This document shows positions 52,177 through 60,762 of a stretch of DNA of 64,000 bases, piece by piece. This stretch comes from an uncultured Sulfitobacter sp. (GTDB lineage Bacteria > Pseudomonadota > Alphaproteobacteria > Rhodobacterales > Rhodobacteraceae), in the NCBI GenBank assembly GCA_937928635.1, contig CALFWM010000040.1, positions 91,564 to 155,563 of the forward strand, given 5' to 3'. The notes beneath the pieces are model-generated. The model was not told the DNA's origin and did no database searches. It was given only the letters and a program-made list of their open reading frames with translations. The position numbers and the translations under genes were made by a program. Numbering within the stretch: position 1 is the first letter of the stretch; each line of letters opens with the position of its first letter.

Positions 52177-53111
52177 GGGGCAGAGGGCTCCAACATGTTC
52201 ATTTCCGTGGCGATATGCGCGGTTTTTTGGATTTTCTGCAACATCCAATTTTTGAAGGCGTCAATTTGTGGTCGCTGTTCAGCGCCCTTGTGACAGAGAA
52301 AGCGAAAACGCCCGTTGACCGGCAACGCATAGGGGAAGGGGGCCACAAGACGTCCCTCTGCCAGATCCTTGATGATCAATGATCTGCGGGCCAGTACAAC
52401 GCCGAGCCCTGCAAGGGCCGCATCAATGGCGTGATCGGCCTGACTAAAACTGGGCCCCGGTGCTGGCCTCACGTCTGTGCCCATTGCGTCAAACCATGCC
52501 TGCCAATTGGCCCGTGGTTTTAGAAATTCGATGGATTGGTCAATGATCAGCGTGGCGTTTGCCAGGTCTGCGGGGGTGCGCATGGTCTTGGCCATTTCAG
52601 GCAACATGGCAGGGACCAGCCATTCGTTTGCCAAGGGCAGTGAATACAGCCCCGGGTCGGCACCTGCGCCAAAGCGGATCGCGACATCAATGTTGTCCCG
52701 GTTAAAATCCATGATCCTGAGGGCTGCGGAAAACCGCAGCTCAATTTCCGGGTGGGCCTGTGCAAAATCATAAAGACGCGGTGCCAGCCATTTGGCGGTA
52801 AAGGCCGGACCGGCGGTGACAATCAGGGATTGATGATTTTGCGTGCGCTGTGCTGCGCGCCACCCCGCGCTGAGCGTTTCAAAGGCGGCTTGCGCCTCCG
52901 GAGCCAGCGCGCGCCCGGCCTGGGTCAGTTCAACCGCGCGGTTCAGGCGGCGAAACAACGGGGTGCCCAGGTGCTCCTCAAGTGATTTGATCTGAAAGCT
53001 GAGGGCGGCGGGTGTGACGTTTAGCTCCGCAGCGGCCTGGGCAAAGGACATATGGCGCGCGGCGGCGTCAAAGGCGCGTAAAGCGGTTAAAGGGGGCAGA
53101 CGATCTGGCAT
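52173..53111 (-). CDS. LysR-family transcriptional regulator (GcvA-like)
   Basis: A 312-residue regulator with the opening LPPLTALRAFDAAARHMSFA and an HTH at AAAELNVTPAALSFQIKSLEEHLG (split as AAAELNVTPAALSFQ and IKSLEEHLG), then the effector domain (about 90-300). The start of the protein matches the GcvA/AmpR-like subgroup. Divergent from the 38-residue protein gene, and overlapping the EamA exporter gene downstream. Ligand unknown. Confidence 0.92.
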   Translation of the reverse strand: MPDRLPPLTALRAFDAAARHMSFAQAAAELNVTPAALSFQIKSLEEHLGTPLFRRLNRAVELTQAGRALAPEAQAAFETLSAGWRAAQRTQNHQSLIVTAGPAFTAKWLAPRLYDFAQAHPEIELRFSAALRIMDFNRDNIDVAIRFGAGADPGLYSLPLANEWLVPAMLPEMAKTMRTPADLANATLIIDQSIEFLKPRANWQAWFDAMGTDVRPAPGPSFSQADHAIDAALAGLGVVLARRSLIIKDLAEGRLVAPFPYALPVNGRFRFLCHKGAEQRPQIDAFKNWMLQKIQKTAHIATEMNMLEPSAP

Positions 53112-53227
53112 ATTCAGTTAAGTACAGCTTAACTGAAGCATTGGAAAGTCTCGTTTGTACGATTTAGCTGCACGCTCCATATTAGGTTCAGACAAGATGA
53201 TTTGATGCCAGCCGGAAAGGAAGCCAG

Positions 53228-53344
53228 ATGCTTGAAGCCACAACAAACCCCGCCGCCCGCAATGCGATGAACGACGCCCATGCAGAGCGCGCGCAGGCCA
53301 TGAAAGACGCGTGGAACTGGTTGTTTCACCGCTCAAACCGCTGA
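53228..53344 (+). CDS. 38-residue hydrophilic protein with its own terminator
   Basis: The open frame from ATG 53228 (preceded by GGAAAGGAAG with good spacing) to TGA 53344 encodes a small helical peptide with alanine/asparagine-rich N-terminus and a tryptophan-containing end (MKDAWNWLFHRSNR). A perfect 15-bp terminator follows 20 bp later. Gene boundaries, a ribosome site and the terminator together make it likely real. It resembles no family I know. It is divergent from the LysR gene, so it may belong to that regulon. Confidence 0.65.
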   Translation: MLEATTNPAARNAMNDAHAERAQAMKDAWNWLFHRSNR

Positions 53345-53363
53345 GCGAACGATGTTTTGAGAC

Positions 53364-53400
53364 AAATAGGGCCGGATCAGATGATCCGGCCCTATTTTCC
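53364..53400 (+). terminator. Strong rho-independent terminator
   Basis: AAATAGGGCCGGATC (53364-53378) and GATCCGGCCCTATTT (53383-53397) form a perfect 15-bp stem with a 4-nt AGAT loop, followed by TCC, with TTTT at the stem base. It serves the small gene at 53228. Its T-tract is symmetrical, so it could also terminate minus-strand transcripts from phbB. Confidence 0.8.
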
Positions 53401-53446
53401 TGACGCTCATCGGACTTCTGGCGAGGCCTCTTCGCGCAGTATCGCG

Positions 53447-54169
53447 TCAGACGAAGAACTGTGCGCCGTTGGCTGAGATGGTGGAACCGTTGATAAAGCC
53501 CGCGTCATCCGCCACCAGAAATTTCACCGCGCGTGCGATTTCCTCAGGCTCACCCAAACGGCCCGCCGGGATCTGGGCAATGATGCTTTCGCGCACTTTT
53601 TCAGGGACGGCCATGACCATATCGGTGCCGATGTAGCCGGGGCAAATGGCGTTGGCCGTGATGTTGGCGCGTGCGCCCTCTTGCGCCAGTGATTTCACAA
53701 TGCCCAGATCACCCGCCTTGGTCGCCGCGTAGTTCACTTGCGCGAACTGGCCCTTTTGACCGTTGATGGAGGAGATCACGACGATGCGCCCAAACTTGCG
53801 TTCACGCATGCCGGGCCAGATCGGGTGCACGGTGTTGAACACACCGGTCAGGTTGGTGTCGATCACCTGATTCCATTGATCCGGCGTCATTTTGTGGAAT
53901 GGCGCGTCGCGGGTGATGCCAGCGTTGGCAACGACCACTTCGATGGGGCCAAGGTCGGCCTCAACCTGCGCGATGCCGTCTTTGGAGCTGTCATAATCCG
54001 CGACATTCCATTTGTAGGTTTTGATGCCGGTCTCCGACGTGAAGGCGGCGGCGGCCTCGTCGTTGCCTGCATATGTAGCGGCGACGGAATAACCGGCGTC
54101 TTTGAGTTCTTTGGAAATGGCGGCACCGATTCCGCGGCTGCCTCCGGTGACAAGTGCGACACGGGACAT
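53447..54169 (-). CDS. phbB: Acetoacetyl-CoA reductase PhbB
   Basis: A 240-residue short-chain dehydrogenase making (R)-3-hydroxybutyryl-CoA with NADPH for PHB storage. It has the cofactor motif VTGGSRGIGAAIS (about 7-19), NAGITRDAPFHKM, the catalytic SSINGQKGQFAQVNYAATKAG (Ser, Tyr and Lys, about 139-159) and the C-terminal GFINGSTISANGAQ. It lies behind phbA on the same strand, with a 162-bp gap containing palindromes. Confidence 0.95.
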   Translation of the reverse strand: MSRVALVTGGSRGIGAAISKELKDAGYSVAATYAGNDEAAAAFTSETGIKTYKWNVADYDSSKDGIAQVEADLGPIEVVVANAGITRDAPFHKMTPDQWNQVIDTNLTGVFNTVHPIWPGMRERKFGRIVVISSINGQKGQFAQVNYAATKAGDLGIVKSLAQEGARANITANAICPGYIGTDMVMAVPEKVRESIIAQIPAGRLGEPEEIARAVKFLVADDAGFINGSTISANGAQFFV

Positions 54170-54265
54170 GGGAGAATCCTTCTGTGGGTTTTAGTTGAAC
54201 GTTTATTACGTGCAACGCAAAAGATGCGCAACAATATTACGTGGAGAAATTGGGAAAGGTGGTGA

Positions 54266-54324
54266 GGCGCGCAATAAATGCGCGCCCTACGGTAGGAGGG
54301 TAGGGTGCGCCTTTACGGCGCACC
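54266..54324. repeat. Two palindromic units between phbB and phbA
   Basis: GGCGCGCA-ATAAA-TGCGCGCC (54266-54286) and GGTGCGCC-TTTAC-GGCGCACC (54304-54324) are perfect 8-bp stems with 5-nt loops, 17 bp apart. They look like extragenic palindromes of the REP type. They sit just downstream of the phbA stop (54332), so they could form the 3' end or stabilise part of the phbA-phbB transcript. Confidence 0.6.
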
Positions 54325-54331
54325 GCTTGGT

Positions 54332-55507
54332 TCAAGGGCGTTCAAGACACATGGCAACACCCATGCCGCCACCAATGCAGAGTGTGGCGAGACCTTTCTT
54401 GGCGTCGCGGCGCTTCATCTCAAACAACAGGGTGTTGAGGATACGCGCGCCAGAGGCACCAATGGGGTGACCAATGGCAATCGCGCCGCCGTTGACGTTG
54501 ACGATGGCCGGATCCCAGCCCATGTCTTTGTTCACGGCACAGGCCTGTGCGGCAAAGGCTTCGTTGGCTTCAACCAGGTCCAGATCTTCGGCTTTCCACC
54601 CAGCTTTTTCGAGTGCCTTGCGGGAGGCATAGATCGGGCCGACGCCCATGATGGATGGGTCAAGACCGGCGGTGGCGTAGGACGCGATGCGCGCCAGTGG
54701 CTCAATCCCGCGCTTTTCGGCGTTTTCGGCAGACATCAGCAAGGCACCGGCAGCGCCGTCATTCAGGCCAGAGGCGTTGGCGGCGGTGACAGAGCCATCT
54801 TTGGTGAAGGCCGGGCGCATTTTCTGTATGGCTTCGATGTTGGCACCGTAGCGGATATATTCGTCTGCGCTGACGATGATGTCGCCTTTGCGGTTGGGAA
54901 CAGTGTAGCTGACGATTTCGTCTTCGAACTTGCCAGCCTTTTGCGCAGCTTCGGCTTTGTTCTGAGACCCTACTGCGAATTCGTCCTGTGCATCACGGCT
55001 GATCTGCCATTTTTCGGCAACGTTTTCAGCGGTCTGGCCCATGTGGTAGCCGTTGAAGGCATCCCAAAGGCCGTCTTTGATCATGGTGTCGATCAGTTTC
55101 ATGTCGCCCATTTTCTGACCTGCACGCATGGCTTGGGCGTGGGGAGACATGGTCATGTTTTCCTGACCACCGGCGGCAACGATATCTGCGTCGCCCAGTT
55201 GGATGTGCTGGGCACCAAGTGCGACGGCGCGCAGGCCGGAACCACAAACCTGATTGATCGACCATGCAGCGGCTTCTTGAGCGTAGCCTGCATTGATGTG
55301 TGCCTGACGGGCAGGGTTCTGGCCCTGGGCGGCGGTCAGCACCTGACCCAGAATGGTTTCGGAAACCTCTGCGGCGTCCACGCCAGCGCGGGCGATAATT
55401 TCTTTCAGAACGGCAGCACCCAGATCGTGGGCGGGTGTGTTGGCGAAAGAGCCTCCAAAGCTGCCGACGGCAGTTCGGGCGGCGGATGCAATAACGACGT
55501 TAGTCAT
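54332..55507 (-). CDS. phbA: Acetyl-CoA acetyltransferase PhbA
   Basis: A 391-residue thiolase that condenses two acetyl-CoA. It carries the acyl-enzyme cysteine in [16 protein letters not shown] (about 84-99), the [11 protein letters not shown] motif, [19 protein letters not shown] (about 341-359) with the catalytic histidine, and the [10 protein letters not shown] cysteine near the end. It forms the first PHB step with PhbB and may also serve fatty acid or ketone metabolism. Confidence 0.95.
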   Translation of the reverse strand: MTNVVIASAARTAVGSFGGSFANTPAHDLGAAVLKEIIARAGVDAAEVSETILGQVLTAAQGQNPARQAHINAGYAQEAAAWSINQVCGSGLRAVALGAQHIQLGDADIVAAGGQENMTMSPHAQAMRAGQKMGDMKLIDTMIKDGLWDAFNGYHMGQTAENVAEKWQISRDAQDEFAVGSQNKAEAAQKAGKFEDEIVSYTVPNRKGDIIVSADEYIRYGANIEAIQKMRPAFTKDGSVTAANASGLNDGAAGALLMSAENAEKRGIEPLARIASYATAGLDPSIMGVGPIYASRKALEKAGWKAEDLDLVEANEAFAAQACAVNKDMGWDPAIVNVNGGAIAIGHPIGASGARILNTLLFEMKRRDAKKGLATLCIGGGMGVAMCLERP

Positions 55508-55591
55508 GTGGTGTTTCCTCTACCTAATATGGCGAGAGTTTCTCCATGAGATGCCTGAAGTTGTCAGCAGCTCCTCCCGCCTTCTGAGGGG

Positions 55592-55620
55592 CGTATAGCG
55601 TATTTGCTGCAACGCGGCAA
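55592..55620 (-). promoter_or_regulatory. Candidate phbA promoter
   Basis: On the minus strand TTGCCG (55620-55615) is followed by a 17-bp spacer and TATACG (55597-55592), about 85 bp upstream of the phbA start codon. The rest of the gap 55508-55691 contains nothing else I recognise. Confidence 0.4.
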
Positions 55621-55691
55621 CTTGATGCGCGCCGTGGCACATTGCATTCAGTGCATAGCTTGGATGACACCTATTGGCGGCGCCGCGCGCT

Positions 55692-56543
55692 CTACCCTGC
55701 TGCGCGGTCGATGCCACCTGGCATCCAACTGGGGCGCGTTGTGGGGGCCGCAAAATAGTACCCTTGCAGACAATCAACACCCAATTCGCTCAGCACAGCC
55801 GCATCTGCCGCGTTTTCGATACACTCTGCAACGGTCATCATGTCAAAATGGTTTGCAATAGAGACAAGGGCGGCAGTCAACGCGCGATTGTCCGGGTCAT
55901 GGGCAATGCCGCGAATGAATTGACCGTCAATTTTCAGAACGTCAAAAAAGAAATCCTTGAAATAACGGATCGCCGTATGTCCTGCGCCAAAGTCATCCAA
56001 GGCAAAACAAACCCCCTGCATTTGCAAATCGGCCATAAAATCAATCACAACCTCGGGGGCCTGCATGGCGGAACTTTCCGTGATTTCGAGAATCAAACGT
56101 TCGCCCAGAGTTTTGTCCTTGCGCAAGAAGCGCTGCATGGTTTGATTCCAGGCCTTGTACCCGATAGAGCGGGCAGACATGTTGATAGACAGGCGCAGAT
56201 TTGGGTTGCGCTGCAAGGTCAATAGACCCGCGCGCAGGGCCAATACGTCAATTTGGCGCCCCAGATCGGTTTCCTCAATGACATGCATAAAGTCCGCCGC
56301 CGGAATAATGCGGCCTGTTTCATCCAGAACGCGGATCAAACCCTCATGGAAGGCAATGATATTGCTGTCATGGGCCAGCACAATTGGCTGATAGGCCAGC
56401 AACGTCTGTTTGTGGGTTATTGCGTCGCGCACTGTTTCCAGCATGGATTTATCCCGCGTGCGGATTGCATGGTTCAACGGGTTATCATCGCCCGGCGCGA
56501 TATCGACGAATCGTTTGTGATGATGTCTGGCCACGTCGCTCAC
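55692..56543 (-). CDS. EAL-domain cyclic-di-GMP phosphodiesterase
   Basis: A 283-residue protein that is almost a bare EAL domain (about 25-270). The signature is EGL at 67-69 (Glu kept). Asn121, ITESS (154-158), DDFGAG (183-188), K204 in LKID, E240 in AECIEN and Q260 in LQGYYF all match catalytic or metal ligands, so hydrolysis of c-di-GMP is plausible. There is no GGDEF or sensor domain apart from a ~25-residue leader. GTG start at 56543. A single gene; it may control adhesion or motility. Confidence 0.85.
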   Translation of the reverse strand: MSDVARHHHKRFVDIAPGDDNPLNHAIRTRDKSMLETVRDAITHKQTLLAYQPIVLAHDSNIIAFHEGLIRVLDETGRIIPAADFMHVIEETDLGRQIDVLALRAGLLTLQRNPNLRLSINMSARSIGYKAWNQTMQRFLRKDKTLGERLILEITESSAMQAPEVVIDFMADLQMQGVCFALDDFGAGHTAIRYFKDFFFDVLKIDGQFIRGIAHDPDNRALTAALVSIANHFDMMTVAECIENAADAAVLSELGVDCLQGYYFAAPTTRPSWMPGGIDRAAG

Positions 56544-56651
56544 TTTCGTTGTTCATGCTGGGACCATGCTCAGAAAAGTGATAAGCGCCTGTTAAAATCT
56601 CAATTTGCTGCCATTTGTAGTGGCTTTGCAGTTTATGGATCGGGGCGCAGT

Positions 56652-57236
56652 ATGGAGCGATGTGGATGGGCTGGGCTGGAGCCGATATACGTGGCGTATC
56701 ACGATACAGAATGGGGTGTGCCCGAATATAACAGCCGCGCGTTGTGGGAAAAACTGATCCTTGATGGATTTCAGGCTGGCCTCAGCTGGATCACAATCCT
56801 GAAAAAGCGAGATAACTTTCGGGCGGCTTTTGAGGGATTCGACCCGCATGTGATTGCCGAATGGGGCGAGGATGACGTTGCCCGTCTGCTGCAGGATGAG
56901 GGGATCATCCGCCATCGGGGCAAGATCGAGGCCACGATCAACAACGCGCGCGCGTGGCTAGAGGTCGAGGCGCAAGGCGGGTTTGATCAGTTCATGTGGC
57001 GTTATGTAGACGGGGTGCCGTTGCAGCCACGGTTTGCCACGCAGGCAGACGTGCCGCCCAAGACACCGCTGAGTGAGCAGGTGTCAAAGGACCTCAAAAA
57101 GGCAGGGTTCAAGTTTTGCGGGCCTACCATCGTTTATGCCTGGATGGAGGCCTGCGGGTTGGTGAACGATCATATTGTGAGCTGTCATCGGCATGAGGTT
57201 TGTGCAGGGATGGGAAGGCGTGATCACCTGACCTGA
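56652..57236 (+). CDS. tag: DNA-3-methyladenine glycosylase I
   Basis: A 194-residue base-excision enzyme that removes N3-methyladenine. MERCGW (Zn cysteine), YHDTEWGVP (Zn histidine), the helix-hairpin-helix with GFQAGLSWITILKKRDNF, and the C-terminal HIVSCHRHEVC (Zn histidine and cysteine) are all present. ATG at 56652. The stretch upstream is antisense to the EAL gene and only partly intergenic. Confidence 0.95.
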   Translation: MERCGWAGLEPIYVAYHDTEWGVPEYNSRALWEKLILDGFQAGLSWITILKKRDNFRAAFEGFDPHVIAEWGEDDVARLLQDEGIIRHRGKIEATINNARAWLEVEAQGGFDQFMWRYVDGVPLQPRFATQADVPPKTPLSEQVSKDLKKAGFKFCGPTIVYAWMEACGLVNDHIVSCHRHEVCAGMGRRDHLT

Positions 57237-57290
57237 GTCTTGAGGACTTACCCAACGCCACGCCAAAGCAGACATGCGAACCTTGGATCA

Positions 57291-57321
57291 CTCAACCCTG
57301 CCAGAAACTTTCAGGTTCAAC
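57291..57321. repeat. Short intergenic repeat, copy 2
   Basis: This segment, 55 bp after the tag stop, matches 7171-7203 at 26 of 32 positions, including the stem-forming GAAAC and the GTTC region. It lies in the gap before the convergent RTX gene. Confidence 0.4.
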
Positions 57322-57364
57322 AGGTGAAGTGATATGGCGCATCTCAAGTTATTTGCACCTTGCC

Positions 57365-59476
57365 CTAAAACACAAAATCATCCGCATTCAGGTTGCTCAA
57401 AAGGACATTGTTCAATGTGATTGAACTTCCGGGACCGGTATCAATCACCACGTTTCGACCCACCTGTGTGGCCGCCCCACCCGTCGCACTGCCAAGGTTC
57501 AGGTCCGCCAGCGTATTGATCGTGCTGACATCGCTGAGGTTGATGTTTTCAAACCGGTTCAGCGGAGTGAAATCGGCAATGGTGTCATTGCCATGTCCAT
57601 CCTCGAAAACAAAGAAATCCGCGTTGAAACGGCCAAAGATCAGATCATCGCCTTCACCGCTGTTCAGCCGGTCAAAACCCGAACCGCCATTAAGCGTGTC
57701 ATTGCCCGTGCCGCCGTTCAGCGCATCATTGCCAGATCCGCCAAAGAAACGATCATCCCCTTCGTTGCCGTTGAGCGTGTCATTTCCGGCCTCGCCAAAT
57801 AGCCCATCCCGGCCCGTGCCGCCGGTGGCAAGGTCATCGCCCGCGCCACCAAAGAGCCGGTCCAGCCCGCCTGACCCCAACAATGTATCATTGCCCGCCT
57901 CCCCAAACAGACGATCCGCGCTGAGGCTAAAGTTTGCACCACCAAACAGCTGGTCATCGCCGGTCCCACCAAACAGACGATCCGCTTCGGTGCCGCCAAT
58001 CAGGGTGTCATTGCCGCCGTCGCCGTAGATGTTGTCAAAGCCTGCTTCGCCAAGCAAACGGTCATCGCCATCGCCACCGTTGACCCGATCTGTATTGGCC
58101 CCGCCATTCAACGTGTCATTCCCGGTTCCGCCGCTGAGCGTGTCAAAGCCAAGTCCACCCAAAACAGAGTCGTTGCCTGCATCCCCTTCCAGTTGGTCAT
58201 TGCCCACATCCCCCAACAATACATCTGCACCTTCACCGCCCTGCAACGTGTCGTTGCCTGAGTCGCCGCGCAAGACGTCGTCGTCTGCAAGGCCCCGCAA
58301 CAGGTCATTGCCGTCCAGCCCGCTGAGCAGATCGTTGCCCGCAGAGCCGACAAGCTCGCTTGACAAGCCCTGTTGGTCAGCACGGTCCACGCCATCGGCC
58401 AGCCCGCGGAAGGTCTCAGCCGCATCAGTCAACCCGCTTGCGGCCAGCTCCGCTCTTTGATCGGTCCGATAGGTTTCAACAACCGTACCGACACGGGCAA
58501 GGACTGCTATGTTGACACCGAAAAGACCTATCCCTTCTTCGGTAAATGCCTGACGTGCCTCCGGAATGACCGCCCCGTTCTCATCCACGACGTCGTACAC
58601 AACTGTACCGCGCTGACTGGGAAGGGCGTTCATCACTGACACCATCGCGTTGTTTGTCAGTCTGTCGTAATACCCGAAGTCAAAGCGTGGATCGATGATT
58701 CCGCCATCTCGTGCTTCGAAATACCGCCGCACCTCAAGCTCAATTGAATCTCTGCCAAAGACCCGCGTGACGGCAAGCGCTTCAAACCGGTCTGCAAGTC
58801 CGGGGTACCGCGATGCCAAACCGCCCTCTCTGAGGTCGGGCCCGATATCGACCACCCGCCAGGTTGTCACCGCCTGAACAGCTGAAAGGTCGGTTCGAAA
58901 CGTTAACTCGCGCATGTCGACCCAGTTCAGCATGCTGGTGTTGATGGCCTCCAGCGCGGTTGCTGCCTCCTGTAGCGTTTCGCGAAATGCCCGTACGCCA
59001 ATGGCACGGTCATCGAAAAGTTCAATCGCCTCAAACCGTACAGCCACGGCATAGGTGATCGCCTGCGCCATGGTGGCCGCGACTTCGTCATCAATGACAG
59101 CAGGAATGGAGACAAATTGTGCCATCACCTGTTCAAGCCCAACCTGTGAATCCCGCATGATCTGGCGGATCAAAGTGTCATCAGGATTTTCGGTCCGCCG
59201 GTATTCTGCCAGATTGTCCCGGGCCACATTCACCTCCACCAGGGCGGTGGCCAGATCACGCTCGGTCAATGCGTCAAGCCGGGTGAGGATCTTCCGATTG
59301 TCGTTCTCAAGCGCCCTCATCGCGTTGTTCAGCGATGTGATTTGCACCGTCAGCGTATCTTCTTCTTCCTGTTCCGGATCGGGCTGGGCCAGACCGACAG
59401 CCCCAAGAACGAGCGAGGCCACGCCGACCACCGTGTTAAATGCTTCAAGAGCTGCAAGTGCCATTTTGAAATCCAA
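57365..59476 (-). CDS. RTX calcium-binding repeat protein with an unusual N-terminal domain
   Basis: A 703-residue probable secreted protein. The N-terminal ~370 residues begin with a hydrophobic segment (about 8-30), then coiled-coil helices (about 42-100) and a mixed domain I cannot assign. About residues 376-627 are roughly two dozen GGxGxD-type nonapeptide repeats that bind calcium, with one irregular insert (GGANFSLSADRLFG). The C-terminal ~75 residues end DDFVF, the kind of C-terminal signal used by type I secretion. No type I secretion genes are adjacent. There is no classical signal peptide. Confidence 0.85.
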   Translation of the reverse strand: MDFKMALAALEAFNTVVGVASLVLGAVGLAQPDPEQEEEDTLTVQITSLNNAMRALENDNRKILTRLDALTERDLATALVEVNVARDNLAEYRRTENPDDTLIRQIMRDSQVGLEQVMAQFVSIPAVIDDEVAATMAQAITYAVAVRFEAIELFDDRAIGVRAFRETLQEAATALEAINTSMLNWVDMRELTFRTDLSAVQAVTTWRVVDIGPDLREGGLASRYPGLADRFEALAVTRVFGRDSIELEVRRYFEARDGGIIDPRFDFGYYDRLTNNAMVSVMNALPSQRGTVVYDVVDENGAVIPEARQAFTEEGIGLFGVNIAVLARVGTVVETYRTDQRAELAASGLTDAAETFRGLADGVDRADQQGLSSELVGSAGNDLLSGLDGNDLLRGLADDDVLRGDSGNDTLQGGEGADVLLGDVGNDQLEGDAGNDSVLGGLGFDTLSGGTGNDTLNGGANTDRVNGGDGDDRLLGEAGFDNIYGDGGNDTLIGGTEADRLFGGTGDDQLFGGANFSLSADRLFGEAGNDTLLGSGGLDRLFGGAGDDLATGGTGRDGLFGEAGNDTLNGNEGDDRFFGGSGNDALNGGTGNDTLNGGSGFDRLNSGEGDDLIFGRFNADFFVFEDGHGNDTIADFTPLNRFENINLSDVSTINTLADLNLGSATGGAATQVGRNVVIDTGPGSSITLNNVLLSNLNADDFVF

Positions 59477-59697
59477 TCTCGTCTGGTAAAATCTGTTAAC
59501 GGTGCAAAATCTGTGTGTGACGGATGTGTTTTTATGCCTTTACGCGCTGAGGTTAGACCATGGGATGTGGCGCAAGAAATGGGGGAAAATACCCATTTTG
59601 ACGGTGTCGAGGAGGTTCAGGCTGCCCTAAAATTTGCTTGCTCCAGCACCGTTTTTTGCACAGTCTATGTGCGAGTTAGGGGGACGGGGGCGTCGAT

Positions 59698-60342
59698 ATT
59701 ATCGGCAAGCAAGGACATAGAACGGCGGTTATCGCGGATGACCATCAGGTGTTTCGTGACGGGACGCGGCAACTTCTGGAGGACCTTGGAAATCTGGTTG
59801 TTGTAGCAGAGGCCGCTGACGGATTGGCCGCCATCACGGCGGTGCGCAAACACAAGCCCGATATCATCATCCTGGATGCGGCGATGCCTCTGGCGCGCGG
59901 GATCGAGGTTTTTGCAGAAACCCGCCGGTGGAGCAAAGACACAAAGGTGCTGTTGCTCACCGGTTTTACCTCTGTTGGGTTTATGTCTGATTGGTTGCAG
60001 GCTGGGGTTGATGGTATTGTGCTTAAATCCTGCGACAGCGCTGAGATTTCTTTTGCAATCAAAACGGTGCTGAAGGGCGGGAATTATGTTGCAGAGGCGG
60101 TGACGACTTTGCTTTCAGATGCGGCAAACCCGCCAGACCTTACGGTGCGCGAGCGCGAGGTGCTGGCCCTTTTGACAATGGGCAAAAGCAACGCTGAGAT
60201 TGCGGATAAGTTGAATATCAACGCCAGAACGGTTGAAAAGCATCGCGGCAGTCTGATGCCCAAGCTCAACGTGGGGTCTGTTGCCGAATTGATGGCCTAT
60301 TCCTTGCGCGAAGGTCTGCTTGAAGAAATTAAACAGCTTTGA
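59698..60342 (+). CDS. NarL/FixJ-family response regulator without a canonical start codon
   Basis: The C-terminal LuxR-type HTH (LTVREREVLALL to INARTVEKHRGSLMPKL) and most of the receiver domain are intact: the acidic pair in VIADDHQVFRDG, phosphoacceptor D in IIILDAAMP, T in LLLTGF and K in IVLKSC. The reading frame is open from the TAG at 59677 but has no ATG, GTG or TTG before the acidic pair. The first GTG (59749) would delete the first strand and both acidic residues. I set the start at ATT 59698, 7 bp after GGGGG. A frameshift in the G-run 59679-59690 that unhooks an ATG at 59667 is an alternative. The neighbouring kinase gene is also damaged. Confidence 0.75.
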   Translation: MIGKQGHRTAVIADDHQVFRDGTRQLLEDLGNLVVVAEAADGLAAITAVRKHKPDIIILDAAMPLARGIEVFAETRRWSKDTKVLLLTGFTSVGFMSDWLQAGVDGIVLKSCDSAEISFAIKTVLKGGNYVAEAVTTLLSDAANPPDLTVREREVLALLTMGKSNAEIADKLNINARTVEKHRGSLMPKLNVGSVAELMAYSLREGLLEEIKQL

Positions 60343-60423
60343 GGTCTCTCCTTTCAAAATAGGGAATAGCCCCCATAGGCACATCTACGCGCACATTGCA
60401 TGCTGTCGGAAAGGAATGTGCCA

Positions 60424-60759
60424 ATGAAACGAGGCTTGCACATCATGTTGAGGAGATTGATTGCGGCCATCTGTGCCGTAACCTGTTTGCTGTGTGCCCA
60501 AGCGCAGGCTGAGCCGACGGCCATTCAACTGTCCTCTGCCGACACCTATTATCAACTCCTTGTGCGCCACTTTTTGCACGCGCAGGATAACAGCCACGGC
60601 ATGGAGCTTTCGGATGTCACGGCGGGCGCGCTTGACTTTGCCCCGATCACCACCCCTTTTGCAGATTTTGAACGCGGCCCGGCACGGCATTGCCTATGGG
60701 CCAAACTGCGCAATGAAACCGGGTCGGATGGCATTTGGCGGATCGACGTGCGCCGGTAA
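60424..60759 (+). pseudogene. 5' part of a DISM-type histidine kinase gene, ended by an in-frame TAA
   Basis: From ATG 60424 (after GGAAAGGAATG) the frame encodes a signal peptide (about 1-30) and the first half of a 7TMR-DISM extracellular domain, ending at TAA 60757-60759 right after the residues WRIDVRR. The kinase frame continues in the same phase after one codon with YMQDLTVYAVRRG, completing the strand. A single C-to-T change in a CAA, for example, would explain it. Without readthrough this part is a 111-residue fragment. Confidence 0.75.
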
Positions 60760-60762
60760 TAT

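Noticed and set aside
54305..55549. Open frame of 414 codons on the plus strand opposite phbA
   Set aside because: It mirrors the phbA coding sequence; the codon bias belongs to phbA and the translation shows no recognisable motif.
59577..59598. Dyad AAATGGG/CCCATTT between the RTX gene and the response regulator
   Set aside because: A 7-bp inverted repeat with an 8-bp centre can occur by chance, and no second copy was seen.
59520..59806. Plus-strand frame from ATG 59534 overlapping the response regulator start
   Set aside because: It runs out of frame into the regulator and has no family pattern; the regulator frame is clearly the coding one.
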